A DNA stretch of 64,000 nt from Brachypodius melanocephalos (taxonomy: Eukaryota > Chordata > Aves > Passeriformes > Pycnonotidae), in assembly GCA_013398615.1 (NCBI GenBank), contig VZSR01000028.1, forward strand, positions 7,460,031 through 7,524,030, read 5' to 3'. Both the position numbers and the translations under genes were made by a program. Shown here in pieces: positions 24,256 through 39,400 of this stretch. Under the pieces are notes generated by a model, which saw nothing but the letters and a program-made list of their open reading frames with translations, had not been told where the DNA came from and did no database searches. How positions within the stretch are numbered: position 1 is the first letter of the stretch; the number at the start of each line of letters is the position of its first letter.

Positions 24256-26076
24256 CACACACACCTATCTCAAACTTAATTTGCACTTCCATACTTGTGA
24301 ACTCAATAGGAACATTTTGTTCATGAAGCAAATGCTCAATTTGGGCTGATGCATTGCTGGTACCATCCTGGCTACCTTCCATATTCTTCTAGAAACAGCA
24401 CCAGACAACTGACAATCCCAACACAACAAACATATTTCACAGTAATATTTCCTGAGTAAATAATCCCAGAAGCTCAGCTGCATAGGATCCTTCCCAGCTC
24501 TTGAGTGTACTAGAGGGCAGACAACCAAGCACCACTCACATCACAATTCAAATATAGCCATTCTATGTTTGGGTCCTGGTACAGAACCTTAACCAAGCTC
24601 TAAGGGAAATATTTATAAAGCCTTTTCAGGATGATTTATAATCAAACTGCCAAAGCCAAAATGCTGGAACTTATTTCACTAGTGAAACATCCTCAAAGCC
24701 ACAGAAATACATTCTGTTTGCTATATGAAGCACATTAAGAGATGCATCCATTTTTCTGTTAGCCAAAGTTGAAATAATCATTTTGACAAGATGAACATTA
24801 AAATTAAAGAACTTTCTGATGGCCTTTCCTTCCTCTATACATATCTTAGTTAAAATTCATGCATTCATGACTTTTGGTAAATTTAACTCTAAGATGAGTC
24901 ATAAATAGTATTTATATTGCATTATAGACCAAATTTTGCAATCTTCTGTCTCATGCTCATAACCCTCCCCCCCCAGCTTTTAAAGCCTGTTTAACTCCTC
25001 TGCAAACCTAGACAAAAGCAGCTCAGGCTGGCAAAATATAGGCACATAAACCTCAAATGATCTCCCATTGTTTTAAACATAAAATAAAAAGCAATGGTGC
25101 TGAGCTTTCCTGCTCAAGAAACTATTTCCAAGGCATGATTCATCTAATCTTGCACACTTCTTCATCATGGGCCAAACTCTGGCTTGTAAATATGCAGAGA
25201 TTCAAGGCTTGGAGCACAGCTGGCCCAACAGCGTGCAGAAGAGAAGATGTTCACTGACAAAGAAGCCAAAACATGACACTGTGGGATCAGGAGTAGCTGC
25301 AGCTTCAAATGTTACCAGAACCAGTCTTTTTCTGCTGGATGTGGACCCTTCATAGCCAATGCCAGCCTTCATTATCCATATAACAAAGCAGATTTAAACA
25401 GCAGGTGGGCAACATCTTAACATAGCAGGGACCATGGACTGTAGCAGCCACACTTGTACACACTTGTACCCTTTCCCCCAGTGTTGAATGGAATTGCACA
25501 TGGATGGGCACACAGGGAGGGCAGTAATGCTATAGAGCTCTGCTGATGAATCCAGCAGAGCTCATCTGCTGGTGTCATGGGACCAACATGGGATGAAACA
25601 TTTCACATTATACAAAGGAGCAGTAACGGATCCCTAGAAAAGTTCACATACAAAATACTGTACAGATGGTCACAAGGAACAAGGCTGAGGAATGGCTTCA
25701 ACTAGGCTACCATTGCATTAGCAACAAGTACAAAAAAAATTAAATCACGTGCCTACATTTCTCACTGTGCATTCCCAAAGGTGTGTCCAAGAATGACAAG
25801 CTAAGTAAAATGTGGGTCTTCCCCATACTGCCAGTAAAATTAGGAATGGGAAAAGTTTAATAATATTTTTAATAGCATTTCCCTGTTTTCAATTCACATG
25901 GAATATCAATTGCCCAGCTGAAGTTTGGTAACTCAATCTGTATGTTAAAAAAAATGAAACTTTTCTTGATACTAGAAAACAGCATTTCCTTTGTAAACCC
26001 AACACTGCAGAATTACAGAAGCAGGCAAGTGGTCAACAACCAGCAGGGAGAGCCACAGCACAAAGCACATTGTGTT

Positions 26077-27412
26077 TTAATTTATAGGAATAAGAGGCCT
26101 CTCCTCTCTTTTCTTCCAGATATTGGTTTTGCTATCTCTTTTCATAAGGGGTGGTCTGTCCCTTTTTTTAGCAGAAGGGATACCAGATTCATGACTTCCT
26201 GGTAGAGATTTTTTCCTTAGACCTTCCTCATCATGCTGTTCTAGGACTGGCCCATTCCCTCCTTCCATAATGTGTCTCACAGCCTGGTCCTCAGGAGTGC
26301 AAACAGTGGTCCCACTTTCACTGCTACTCAGATCCAGATCTTCCAAGTAAAGAATCTTAGAATGTGGCATACTTTTAATGAAAGTTTTCTCTCTCTCCAG
26401 TTTCCTGTTAGGATGATGCTCATTCATGTCCACACCAGAGTCCAGACTGGTATCATTGCTCTCAGTTTTTTTGCCCTTTTTCAGATCTATGAAAGAATGC
26501 CTCACTTGAGCAATTGGCTTTCCATCCAGGGACACAAACCATGCTCGAGGATGCGGAGATGGTTTTCCTTTAGAGAGTTCCAGTAACGTTTGTTCTGAAA
26601 TCCCCTGAAGTTCAGATGAGAACGGAGTCATTACAACTGCTTCATTCAGCGTCCCAGGAACAGAGACAGATTCCAGTAAGCTGTTGGTGTAGCGGCCCCA
26701 GTTGGATGCTTGGGAAGATAAAGCCTCTTCCCCATCCAGGGCACTGCTCTCATCTCTGCAGGCAGAAGGCTGAGGATGAGAGTGCACTGGCATTTTGGGG
26801 AGTGTTTGCATGTAACCCTCACGATTCATGGGTTCCATCATGGGGCCGTACACCAGCTGCCCTTTCCTGGGCAAAGTTGCAGATTTAGCAGGATGCAGCT
26901 GTTCTGGGGAATGGAAAAGGTCTGAGGTTTGAAGAATAGCAATAGGCTGATTGTAAATGTGCATTAGATGCTCTGGGATATGGGAAAGCCCGTACATCTC
27001 CTCTTTCAGTGAAAGGTATCTGTTTTGGTCTGGAATGTCCCTAGGAACCTGGGCAATAGTACTGTTATTGTGCTTGGCCTGCTGTAAAAGCCTCACTGCA
27101 GCACTAGGCTCCACTGAATGGGCTGAATTTCCTGCCTGACCAATCTGACAGGATGACTGATAAGAAACATCCTCTGAGTAGATTTTAAATTTGTCTTGTG
27201 ACTTTCCATCCTCTGTGTCTATGGACAGCCTTCTTTGGGGGCTGTATGAAGAAATCTTCGGTGTATATAACTGTGATTTATCCTCCAGCTTTAAAGACCC
27301 TTTGACAGTATTGATGTGATTTATGTGAGTTGTTGATGTTGTCTGGTCTTTCTTTATGACCTCCAGCTTGGTTGTGTTTTTTTCCTTCTTCTGTGTCCGA
27401 TGACATTTATCC
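26077..27412 (-). CDS. FAM171B: FAM171B exon 8: cytoplasmic tail and stop
   Basis: Large terminal coding exon (1336 nt, residues 350-794) holding nearly the whole intracellular tail. The acceptor tttcgcatag sets the start; the open frame continues about 65 nt into intron 7, which is not coding. Readable features: a basic stretch after the membrane, Ser/Thr-rich disordered sequence, a conserved block AVVMTPFSSELQGISEQT, the motif DTSLDSGVDMNE at 670-681, an acidic/serine stretch LYLEDLDLSSSES, and the basic C-terminus KTNIWKKREERPLIPIN. Many Ser/Thr sites suggest phosphorylation, but none is demonstrated. The 3' UTR follows toward lower coordinates. Confidence 0.97.
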
Positions 27413-30400
27413 CTATGCGAAAGAGAAGCAAAGTGACAGCGGAGCATATTTGGAAATACTGGACTGTTGACTACCAAATCTGAAGGTTAAGAAGTTGTAG
27501 TGTTATTTCACATCACAAACTTAACATGAACTTCTGTAACAAGTGTAATTTTTTAAAAAAATACTAGGCTACACATTAGTTTAGCTAAGAAAACAAGTCT
27601 TAACCTCAAAAGACTATTTTATCAACCTCAAATTCCAGTCATAATGAGTTCACTGGAACTTCTTTGGCTTACCTGCAGTAACAAAGAAGAACAGCAAAGA
27701 ATCCAATGATAATGACAACGGTTCCTCCCAGTATGGCCGTAAGGAACACGGTGTGATAGGATGTTATGTCCTTGGAAACAGCACTAATAATGGATTCTAG
27801 GTTATCAAACAAAAGATGACAAGCATTAGTTCTTTAAACCAAATGATTCCATTTGATGTGCAGAGCTAATAAACTGAACGGTACTTTTGCAGTGATTTTG
27901 TGTTCCAATTTCATTACGTTCATCCTTCCTTTTCACATTGCTATTTCAGCAAACTAGAAAATATACAAACAGGTTACAATATAATGACAGGTTCATCTCA
28001 AGCACTAAAGCCTTACCATGACATCTACTTCACTCCAGACAAATTATATTTGTATTAACTGTCCAAACTAACTAAGAAAAGTGGTCTACATGTTCTACTT
28101 AGCACTCTGTCAGAGAGTACTATCTGGTTTTGCAATTAGCCACACTGTTTCTCTGATAGACCCCTTCATGTGAATTTAAAAAAAAGTGCAAGAATATCAC
28201 TGTAAGGACTCAAACAAAAGTTTTCCAAGTGGTGAAGTTGCATGCCACTTCTCCCTTCCTGATGTAAATGCAGCAATCAAATGCATGGCATTCAGCAGAT
28301 GCTTGGCCAGTTGTTGCCATACCTCTCGTTCCAGGCAGTGGAGCTGCTATCCAGTAGCCCAAGTGCTGAGCAGTGTATGTCCATACTAACTGACCATCCA
28401 TCTCCCTGACCATTCCTAGCCCACGGTTTACCCAAGCACCTGGGGAGAGAAAAAAGGACAAAACATTGCACGTGCCATGCAGGATTCTTCTATACCTCAA
28501 ACCATCAGCAATTAGGCCATTATAAAAAAAAAAAAAAAAAAAATTACACAAGGCCACAAGGAAAAACTGACACTTCTGACCCAGCCACTGTTTATTACAC
28601 AGCTTCAGCTAAACAGGCAAACTTCCTCTCCTGACAATTTCATTGCAAATATCCCTCCGTGGCCGTTTACTTTGAAACAAAGCACCAACATTACTTACCA
28701 GAAGTAAACTCAATATGATTTGTTTACTATTAATAACAGTCTTTCACAGATAAGCACATAAATAATTTGAAAAAGCCTATTATATGACCTTCAGCATGTA
28801 TGAAGGCCAAGACTAAAAAAATGAGGGAGCAGGTAACTGATGCATATGAACACAAGTTTAACATTAGCTAGCAGAACTTAGTGGGAAAACATTTTAATCT
28901 TATTAAGCTGCAATAGGATAAACAATGTTTGTCTTGAATGTTTCTCTCCTCCTCCCTGCCTCGAGGCTGTAACAGTTCAGCTAGCCCAAGGAAGTGCTAT
29001 TGTTAGGACACAGATTCCACACCATCTGTTTGGCAAGGCAAAGGAAAGGTATTATGGTATGCCAGCTTCTACAATTAATAAAGCATCCATTAGGAAACAG
29101 AGAATTATACTTAAGTCATTTAAAGACATTTATTGTGGGATATTTGTGAAATTCTGAGGACAGAAAACAGCCTCATGTAACCAACCTTACATATTCAACC
29201 TGCAAATACTGAGAGGCAGAGAGAACCACCAGCGTTTTTCAAACCTCAATAATCAAAGTATGAAAACAGTATAACTCCTGTAAGCTGGAGCTTAGATGAA
29301 TTTCAATTTAATTTTCTTCCAGGACCCTTCTTTCAGCAAAGGAAAAGTAAATATCTCCCAGCCAGGAGGTAAAGATGAGGATGGGCACCTGCCACAGATG
29401 CTCACATGCACAGGCACACACAGAGAGAATATCATTTAGCAGTAAAACATGCAGTCTTCTAGTGCTTGTGATGGCTGGCAGAGGGGAAAGGCAGCAGCAA
29501 GCAGCTAGAGCTCTGAAAGTGCTTTCTCAGCCACCTGAGAAACCTTGTCCAGAGTCAGGAGTAATACCAGCAAATATTGCATAAAAGGCAAAAATAATTT
29601 CTAGGTCTCCAGGAGTTCTATCTTGACTGAAAAAATCTATAAGAAGTGATACAATGTTTGCTGTATTTTTCAGCAAATTACATCTTCCCCCAATATACTC
29701 CATAGAAAATACTTGGTATTAAGAAAAAATATTAAAATGTGATTAATGAGTAAGCCCATTTTCTCTATGATTTACTGTCATTCAAGTACAAGGATATAAT
29801 TCCCAATTTAATGCTGAAGGCAAGCTTCATTTTCTGTAATTCTACTAAAATGTACAAAGTACTTTTAGCACTAATGCAGCAAAGTATTTAATAAGAAGGA
29901 AGCCATGCTCAATACAGATGAACGAATTCTGCATTTCCAGCAGCTGGAGTACAATTACCAAAGCTCATTTTCCAGGAACAGTCTCGGTACTAGTCCACGT
30001 GGAGTAAGCCCTGAGAACACTGCACAGGCAGACCTGTGAAAGCAGTCTCTATCTTTTTCCTGCTGCACATGGGTCAGCCCCCACCATATCACACAGAGAC
30101 CTGTTCCCTTGCCACTATTCATGCTGACATGGGAGCTCTGATTGCCATCATAACACATTACTCAAGGACTTCAGAGCTTAAAATTGTGTCAGTGTCTTGC
30201 TGGGGACATCCTGCATGCAACATCTTGGAGGCCAGAGCCTCATTACTGAGTGCAGCAGGAGCTCTGCATTCAGCTCAGGTGGGGGCCTGCTGCTCCTTAT
30301 GGATGCTCTGGAATGCCTGCTGCAGAGCTGAGTGTCCAGCTGCCCTCAGTCACCAGAACCTGGACTGAATCATGCCTTGCTATTACTCAGTTACCTTGGG

Positions 30401-33400
30401 AAAAAGTTGTTCTGTGTGTGTCAGATCAAAGGTAAAAAAATTAAAAGAATATACTTAAGAATAAACATCCAAAAAGTGAATACGGATGCAAATTTTTACT
30501 GTTAGAGAGGAAGAAATGGCACAAAAAGCACGAGTTCAGTTATGGCCCAAAAGTTGCCATCCTTTTTTGCCATCCTCCTTTCCCCCTCCTGAGCAAGCAG
30601 CAGCGAAGGCTCCATGTGAACAGTGCACTTCAGGCAGCATCCATTACAAACAACTTGCCTTTATGAAATTTCTGTAAAGTTCATCCCATTGGAGAGGAAA
30701 AAACAACTGGTTTTATTGGGGTTTGAATCAGCATGCCATGCTCTGGGTCCTGTTTTACTCCCAAGGCCAACACAGCTATGTAAGGATGCTGAGCAGGACC
30801 CTCGACACCCACATAAACACCTTACATTGTTTATATTCTGAGCCGATCCTGTGCTGCTCCAGTTCTGTCAACTTCTTGTTTAACAACAGTGTTGACTTAG
30901 CTTTGTTTAGGGAGGTGAAACAGCTCAGTACAGGATGAGCACAGGAGCTGGCAAAAGTGGCTGTGGCAGTAAGAAATTCAAACCCTGGGTGATATTTTAA
31001 CACCTCAAACTAAAGCCCTTTCTCTGAAGAAAAATGTTCTTTTCACCAATTATCCCTCTAAAGACTTCCAGATGTACAGATAGACTTAATCTTCTATGCC
31101 AAAACTTGTCCTATTTACTTTTTTCCCCACAAAACAGCCTAACCAGATTTTATTAGCACATCCTTAATTCAAATCCATGTTCTTCAGTTTTTCAATTTCT
31201 TGAACATGTAAACAAGACTCTGTTAGAGCTGGTGTCCCTCTCCTGTACTTCAAATTGCTGAACAAAAGATTTTCACCTTGATAAGGAGCAAGATGTGACC
31301 TCCTCACCCACTTGCATATTTCAAGCTGAAGTGTGAGGGGCAATGTAGGACAATCAGGACACTAATGTACCCACACCTAATACAGGTCATCTAAATGGGT
31401 TACATGGCAATAGCTCATTACTTGCTCTTGACTAAAATTAGATGTGAAGGGATGACAAAAGGTTTAGAATGACTAATCCCCAGCCTCCTCTTTGGGTACT
31501 GGAAGAACTATGTTGTTCCCTCTTATTTCCCCTTCATTTCACTTTCTGAATTGTTTTTGTTAACTGAAGCAATCTCTATTCCAGTTCTAGCATCAAAGGA
31601 TCTTTAGAGCTACATTGCAGGAAACAAAGCATCCGAACGTTCAATTCTGGTTTGCTTTCTTTTAAGAAGGAATTCACAAAACTACTAGGCTCAAAATTTA
31701 ACATCACCTAAAATGTATGTTCTGTGAACACTCAGCTTCTCATGAAAATAAAAATCCAGTACACTAAATGCAGGCAAGAGGAATGCTAATGAACTTTACC
31801 AAAGCTTTTTGAACTAATGAAAGCAGGGAAATACCTTTGAACAATTCAAGCTAGTCCATTAAAAAAATGACCATCTACTGACCATCACCTCATGGAATAG
31901 TGCCATCACTGTTCCACAACCCACAGTGCCATGTGCCCAAACCTACAGGCATGTGCTAGAAGGCAAAATAGCAAATAACCCACTTACCAATTTTCATATC
32001 AAATGTCCAGGCAGGTACAGCATCTCCTGATTTTACAGTAGTTGTGGGGAGAGGAAGTGTAACCTGAATGGGACCATTTACGTTCAGTTCTTTCCCAGCC
32101 AAAAGAACATTTACACATATGGCAGCAAGAGGAGTTAATTCCATGCTTTTGAAACCTGAAGGCAAGAAATGTCTTGTGATCCTCCACTCACAGTTTATTT
32201 AAAAAGAAATAAATTAAGAATTAAGCTGCACAGTCAGCTGTTACCAACTTGATCAAATAAAAATTAACATTACTTCTCTTCTGAACTTTTAACAACTTAT
32301 GATTAAAACAAAACACAGCCATTTCTATACCAATGCTATAAGAGAAACAGATTTGCAACATCTGGGTTCTATGCTGACTGTAGAACTAACAACAAGGCAA
32401 AACTTGTTTTAGGGTGGGAGAGGAAGGGTTTTTCCCCTCAGATAACCAGATTACAAAACTTAACTGATGTGAAATACAGATCATACAAGAATTTTGGTAT
32501 AATCACAGTGTACATAACATTCAATGAAACTGAAAGCATATGGAATCTCTCCTGTAAGGATTAATTTCCTAATTTGGCAGCCAGAATTAAGTGAATAGTT
32601 AATCATGAAGCTTGTCAAAGCACTCAGAGGAAATGTTGCATTTACAAAGCAGCCTGAAAGTTTCTTTTCTTTGTTTTCCTTTCACCAGTTTGCAAATGCT
32701 CCAGAATGCCCAGTATGACAGCATGGTGAGAGAAGCTGAAACAGAATTACTAAGTAGCAGAATAATGTTAAATCTATGCAGGCTGTTAGAAGCTGCTTGT
32801 GAGAGAACTCCTGGCACATCAGATATCAATTAGCTTCCACCTGCCCTAAAAGGAAGTCTATTCCTTTAGGGGTATATGAATAATTTAAAACACATGCCAG
32901 ACAGATTGAAGGGAAAACTCAGAGAGGATAAACACTGCTTATTCTCCCAGGCTTCTTTCCTTCTGCCTTCCATTTAAAGAGGTGAAATACAGATAAGAGA
33001 GATTTTAAAAATATCTATGTCAAAATATCAGTATCTATGCTGCCTTTAGTGGAATGAAAATTAAAGAAGAGTATGAGGAGTTGAAATAAGCCATGTAGTG
33101 CCCTCTTCCTGCACCACGATGAATTTAAGAGCCTCATGGCTTCAGATCCACTGGGAATAGAAAGAAAAGAACAAAAGAAAGATGGAACTGCACACACAGT
33201 ACAACCTACCAGAGATTACTGTACTTATGCAAATTAAAAAAAAAACTATCTGATGAATGACAAATGCTACAAAAATCCGATGATATAAGAGCAGAGTTAT
33301 GACTTGTGAAACCACTTAGTGCATCCCCAGTGAAACAGATGCACAGAAAACATTTTTACAAACTGTGCTCTGTCCTCACAGGGACCACTTGGTCCTAAAC

Positions 33401-36400
33401 TTGCCCAGACTGCCTGACTGTGAGCCCTGCAGGGGGTTCCATGCAGTCTTTGTGCTGGCTGTAACGGCCTAGAACCAATCACTCCAGTGAAAATGCAGGA
33501 ACTCCACAGCTGAAGTCAATTGCTGCTGTTTCACTGATTACTTCAGGTTCACCTACTTGAAATTCTGGCTATAATTGCATTTTTAAGGTGCTTACTAAAT
33601 CAGTTCCACAGTCTCACGAAATCCTGAGCATACACACATACACAGATATATAAATGTAAAGTGTTATATATATATACACAGATATATAAATGTAAAAAGA
33701 TGTTGAAGTTGTACTTCAGTTCAGTAAGATGTGTTCTCATACTGCATGGACCAAAACAGAGTAACACTGATTACTCACCTGATGTGTTCATAGCTTACTC
33801 CTGTGGAGCAAAGCTTTCTGATCTAATACAATGAAATCAGGTTCAGGCCCTCTTAATAAATTAAGCATATGTTTTTTCTGAAACGCTGTGCACTCACATG
33901 CATTATAATATTATAATCTTTCTTTATAAGTGATCCTAACCATCATATTCACATACCTGATTTATTTAGAATAATTCCTGTTGTATAGAGAAAGCTGTCC
34001 ACTTTCAAAAACTGCTCTGGCACTGTCAGGTAGGCTGTAACATTTGCAATATCATTTGCTGGAAGCTTTATTAAAGATTTTGGAAACTGAACACTCGGTT
34101 GAGATTTGGCATCTGTAAAAGAGTAATATTTTATCTTAGCCACAGTACAACAGACAGTGTTTTTATTACCCTTCAGAAATCCACTTAGCATAACAACCCA
34201 TTTTCTCCCTGATTTGTGTATTTCCAGTCTAGCACTTGCCACAGCCCCTCATATAGCTACATAATTAACAGAAAATCTGCCTTAAAGTAGATAGGTATTA
34301 TATGAGAATGAGAGGACTCCCAATTTTTTTCCATGTGGGTACAGATGGCTATCACAAAGTGTTTAGTTACAGTCTACATACACAGAACTTACCAGACAGT
34401 TTTCCAGTAATTAAGACAGTATCTTCAAACAGCCATATATTAGCTTGACTTTGTGGGAATAATGAGAGCGTCACAGACGAGTATACTGTGGAAAGTGATA
34501 ATATCTGTTACACTGTGCAGCCAAAAAAACATCCTCCAAGGCCTCCAAATCTAAAGAACTATTGAACAGAGAAGTTAATAAACCAGAGATCATATGAAGA
34601 CTAAATGAATTACTCCTGTTATCCAGAGTAGCAATTATAGTGTTTAGGCAGAAAGATCTCTGTTGAATGTTTGCTACTGTTTTATACCTTCTGTGGATAA
34701 ACAAGTGACTAGAATTCTTAGAAGTCTCTTTTTAAAAATCATGTGCCTTTTTAAGAACATGCAGTAGTTAAACAAGAAAACCTGTGAGGAAACACTGTTG
34801 AAGTGGAGCTGTAACACGTTATACCTGTCTCAAAGGACAAAAAGCATAGGCACTCCAAGAATCACTCAGGTCAACAGGATTTTTGTCAGAACATATTAAG
34901 AGCTCTTTGCTAACTCTAGGCAAAAAATTTCTAAGAATTCACTGTGTGTCACAACATGATCCACTTAGATTTTTAAAGGGCTATTTTCTGGTTTAGAGTA
35001 ATCAGAATTTTGACAAGTTTAACAGACCATTCACCCTTGGATCTGCAGTGACAGGCACCACCTCCCTTGACTGACTTCACTGAGTTGTGTTCAGCTGACA
35101 GCAACTACCCAGACAGCTTAGGAGAGAAATTTAATTACTGCCAGATACAGTTTAATAATAGGACTGTAAGACGCTTACGTACTTGGCATCCTCGCAGTCT
35201 TCCAAGGCAAAGGTGTCAGCAGGTAGCCATCCTTGTATGAGACAATAGTTAAGCTTAATCCTAATTTGTAGGGGACTTTTATTAACACTGCTCCATTGTT
35301 CCCAGTAAGAGTAGAATTTGTCAGGGTGTAGTTAACAAACACCTCTACCACAGCTTGTCGCAGATACTGATGACTGATGATATCATTTACTTGAACTTTT
35401 AGCGTGAAAACAGATCCTGTTGATAAAAAGAAAAACAGGAGGTCATGATAATACATCACAGCTAAGGAGCATCGTTTTGTAAAGCAGTCCTGGAGTTCAG
35501 ATCTTCTCTACTTATCCACTGCACAGCGGATCTCTGTCTCTGGCCAAAGGCAGGGGTAACCACGCAATTATTTACCCCAGAGAATGGGGAAACAAAGAAC
35601 CTTAGGACGGGGCAGAAAGGTGGCAAAAAGTGTTCATCAAACTCAGCAAATATAATAACTAACAAGTTAAAAAAAATAAGAAAACGAACAAACCATTCAA
35701 AACCAAATTACAAAGCAATCTTCCCCTTTCTGTTTAAGCTTGAAGAATGCATCTGTGACAAGGTGAGATTTACTGTGCTCTGCAGTATCACACTGGTAAT
35801 ACAGATGGTCCCATTATCCAGCCCTTGGCCTGGGATACACATTTCAAGATGCACCTTGAGTTTGTAAAGGTAGAGAACCTGATGTCTACAGACAGTGGGA
35901 CACCACCTTTACAGTTACATGTGTAACATTAATATAAAGCACCCAAATGCATCCAAACACTGTTTTAAGCTACCATCTACCAGCAGACTTGCACTAAGCT
36001 ATTTTTCAGATTTCTACATTGCAGCTTCTAAACGGTATTTCTCTACTCTAAGTAGAGGATCTGATGGTTCATGCCATACTCAGTGTCTTGCAGAAATCAT
36101 AACTACAGTGACTAAAAAGTATGTTGAAAATAATAAATCCACTTAAACAACAGCCTCACTGTGCTGTGAATCACATTCAATTTCTCTCCCACTCTGATGG
36201 CAAATAAACTATTAGGCAGTCTTTTCACAGTATGTGAAAAGGAACAGAATTCCACATTATTTCCAGAATAGAGTTAATTAATTGTTCAAAATTAAAATAT
36301 CTGTGGATCACTGTTAAAAATACTTTAAATAACAAAATTTCCAGTATTTTGGGCACAGATATACTACTATGCAACATCAATGCACTACTTTGTATCCTAA

Positions 36401-39400
36401 TACTTTCAAATACATTCTTCATGAATATGTATTTCTATTTAGGTCAAATGTCAAGTTAAGTTATTTGAAATGTATCTACCCAAAATCATACTTCAATTTC
36501 ATCATGTTATCCCCACTTTAATTGAGATTGACACTGCACCAAGAGATTACTGCCACTGACCTTGATTTAAATGAATAGGACTTGAGGAGCCGAGTGCAAT
36601 CCATCAAAAAAAAAAACCCAAAAAACAGTATGTAGTGGAAATGCCCTGCATGTTGGGGCTCTCTGAAATAAGTATTTATTTAGATCTATTGTATGCATGG
36701 AGCACATTTTATATTCATGAAAAAAATGACCTGCACACAACAAAAGCTACACTGGCCTCATTTATTACTGTTTACCACATACACAGCAAAAAATTTACCA
36801 GCTGTGCCAGATTGAGTCTCTGCAGTGTTGTACAAAAATCTACATTTCCTTCAGCAAATTGATACATATTTTCAGAAAAATAATTTTAAAAACCCTACCC
36901 AGTGGCACTCAAATGTATTTGACAGAATTAAACAGAAAATGCACAATAATCTTGGAACAATGTCATCCCTTTTTTTTTTCTTATGTAAGATATTTCTAGA
37001 ATAAAATTGCTTTAAATTGCTGTGCTAGAGGGGTTTTAAATCATGTAATAATGGGGGGGAGGGCGAAATTATGTCATGTCAGCAAATTACAGGCTCCAAA
37101 CAGCTCCTGCAGGCATTGATCCAGTTACACAGATCCCAGCATCATTCCAGTGGCTGCCAAAACTTGAAAAACAGGTCATTTGCCCCTGGCCAATGACTAG
37201 TTAAAAGGCTACAGAGCAGAGGAAACAAGATGTGTACAATATTATTGCCCAGTAATCATTTGGAAGTCAGGAGTCTACAGTGAAATGTTATTCAAAAGTG
37301 AGAAATACAGTGGTAGGAAATTCAAGCTCATGCCAGTAAGAAGGAATACTAGAAATGCCTGTTATAAACTGGTGTTTTAACAGCTGGAATCAAGTCAGGC
37401 GAATAAGAGCCTAGTTTTAACAGCTGAAATAAGTCATAAAAAATTAAAATGCACTCAGAATGACACATTCTTTCAATCATTTAATACTTTTAATGAGTAT
37501 TTTCCATTTCCTGCTGACAAAAAGCCTAACAAGAAAACACAGGAGTTAGGGAAAATGCCACAGTCCTCCCCCAGCTGTTGGTCAATTCAAAGGTTGTTCT
37601 TTGCAAAACTATTTCTTCCTCTCATCTCTTTCACTTACAGCCGTATTAAACATCACTTTCTTAGAACCTTTGGGTTCCAAAAAATAATATTAAAAAAGAA
37701 TGTAAAACTGTAGAAAGCTGTGCTATTTTCACTCTCTCATGGTGAACTGGAGAATATCATTGGCTGCTTTTAGCAACGCTGAGCTTTGATTACTTCCTTC
37801 TCTCATGGGAAATGCCACAGCATTTCCCAAAAGTGACACTCTGCCTGAAGGGGTGTTGAGGAGACACAGAGCCAGGCTGGAAACGTGGATTGAAATCTCT
37901 TTTGCTGAGACAAAGCTCCCCGGTGGCAGCTCTGGAAGAGTCCCCACCTATGTGACTGTCACACACAGGCAGCAGCCACTCCAGAGGAGTGCTCACTTCA
38001 TGCCTCGAATATCCAGACACAGATTAAAGGAGACTCAAGCCCAGCTCTCAGTGCCTTTGGCCTTATCTTTTGTGCTAACACAAGAGTCTCCCTGGCAAGA
38101 GGGAGTTGTGTCCTGCCTGCATTTAGATTTGCTAATAACAACTAGAATAGATTCTGCCAATGAGTCACTTTAAACTCCCATGCAATGGGTTTTGGTGAGA
38201 CTTAAAAAAAAAAATTTCTTTGCACTTTAATGGCACAGGAGCCATGAGGACACATCATTATGCCTCTATCCAAATGCTTGGGAAATAATGTGTTAAAAAC
38301 CCAAGTGAAAAAGAGCCACAATCCAACAGTAACAATTTTCCACTCACACAGGCATGTTCACCATAGTTTTGCAGACAGCTGTTGCAGCCTAGTTAAAGGC
38401 AGGGCATTCCCAGGGCCCCAGAGATCACTTTGTATGCACTTCTGGTCCTACAGCACTGATGATTTCTTTCCAACCTTGACATCCCCTGACCAGCTCCCTC
38501 CTCAAACCAACCCACTCACAAGCTTCACATCCATTTAATGTGCAAATTTATCATGGATTTAATGGCATTCAGATATTAACAACGTCAGAGTAACATTCAA
38601 GACACCCAATTTTCAAAGAAAATATTGCCTTCCTTTTTCTTTTTAAAATATCTTATTTACAAGCCTTTAAGGACAATTTGAAGTCTCAACTATGATGGAA
38701 ACTGCAGTAGGATATTTTAATCACAATAAAATATACTGAAAATAAAAACAGTTCAGAGAAAAATAATGAACAGTTGGTTAGCTTTTTAACAAAACCAAAG
38801 CTGAAAACTTAAACAATGGATGAACCTTGTGCTTTTTTGTGGTCACTGACACGTGCCAAACACAAGTGGGTCAGCTGTATCTCAGTATTAAACAGATTTG
38901 ACAGAACTCCTACAATTAGAAGAAAGAACTCAGTCCTCACTAATTTGATTTGTGCTGCCTCAGAGGAAGGGATTCCTTTCTTGGCAGGTCCACTGGAAAT
39001 GCCAGCTCCTAAAGCATTAAATTGTTTCTGATAAACATTCATACAAATGCAGCAGTTACTCAGACAAAGCAAAACAAGGCCGCCTACTACATTTAGCTAC
39101 TTCAGAAATGTCCTGGTCAGTAAAACTGATGACACCTCATTTCTTTGAGAAAAAGTATCTAATGCCTGGAATTTGGCTTCACATCACTGTCCTAACTAAG
39201 ACATTGTATCACAGAATTAAGCCAAAGAACTGCTTGGAATTGCAAGCTGGGTACAAATATAACAGTGCAAAAAAAAAAAAAAATTCTCAATTATGGTCAT
39301 GTAATTTGTTCGTAATTCTGCAGACAAGCATGTCACCATTTATTTATGTGAGATTTAATTAACATGATCAAGGCCAGAGCCCTCACCAGGCACCAATATG

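Larger units (their letters stand above)
19373..26076 (-). other. FAM171B 3'-flank / possible 3' UTR
   Basis: Region downstream of the FAM171B stop. Minus-strand AATAAA hexamers are seen at about 22656-22651, 21029-21024 and 19378-19373. Outside the LTR cluster (22666-24255) I saw no gene or interspersed repeat. The stretch 19.4-22.6 kb is AT-rich and repeat-poor, like many vertebrate 3' UTRs. Which hexamer is used cannot be told from sequence; the true 3' UTR could end well before 19.4 kb. Confidence 0.35.

Noticed and set aside
27413..27477. In-frame extension of FAM171B exon 8 upstream of its acceptor
   Set aside because: It is the end of intron 7; the acceptor at 27414-27413 joins in phase to the conserved exon 7 end, and the extension has no family similarity.
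37805..38173. 122-codon plus-strand frame in intron 1
   Set aside because: Open frames exist on both strands here, with no splice sites or recognisable domain; likely chance.
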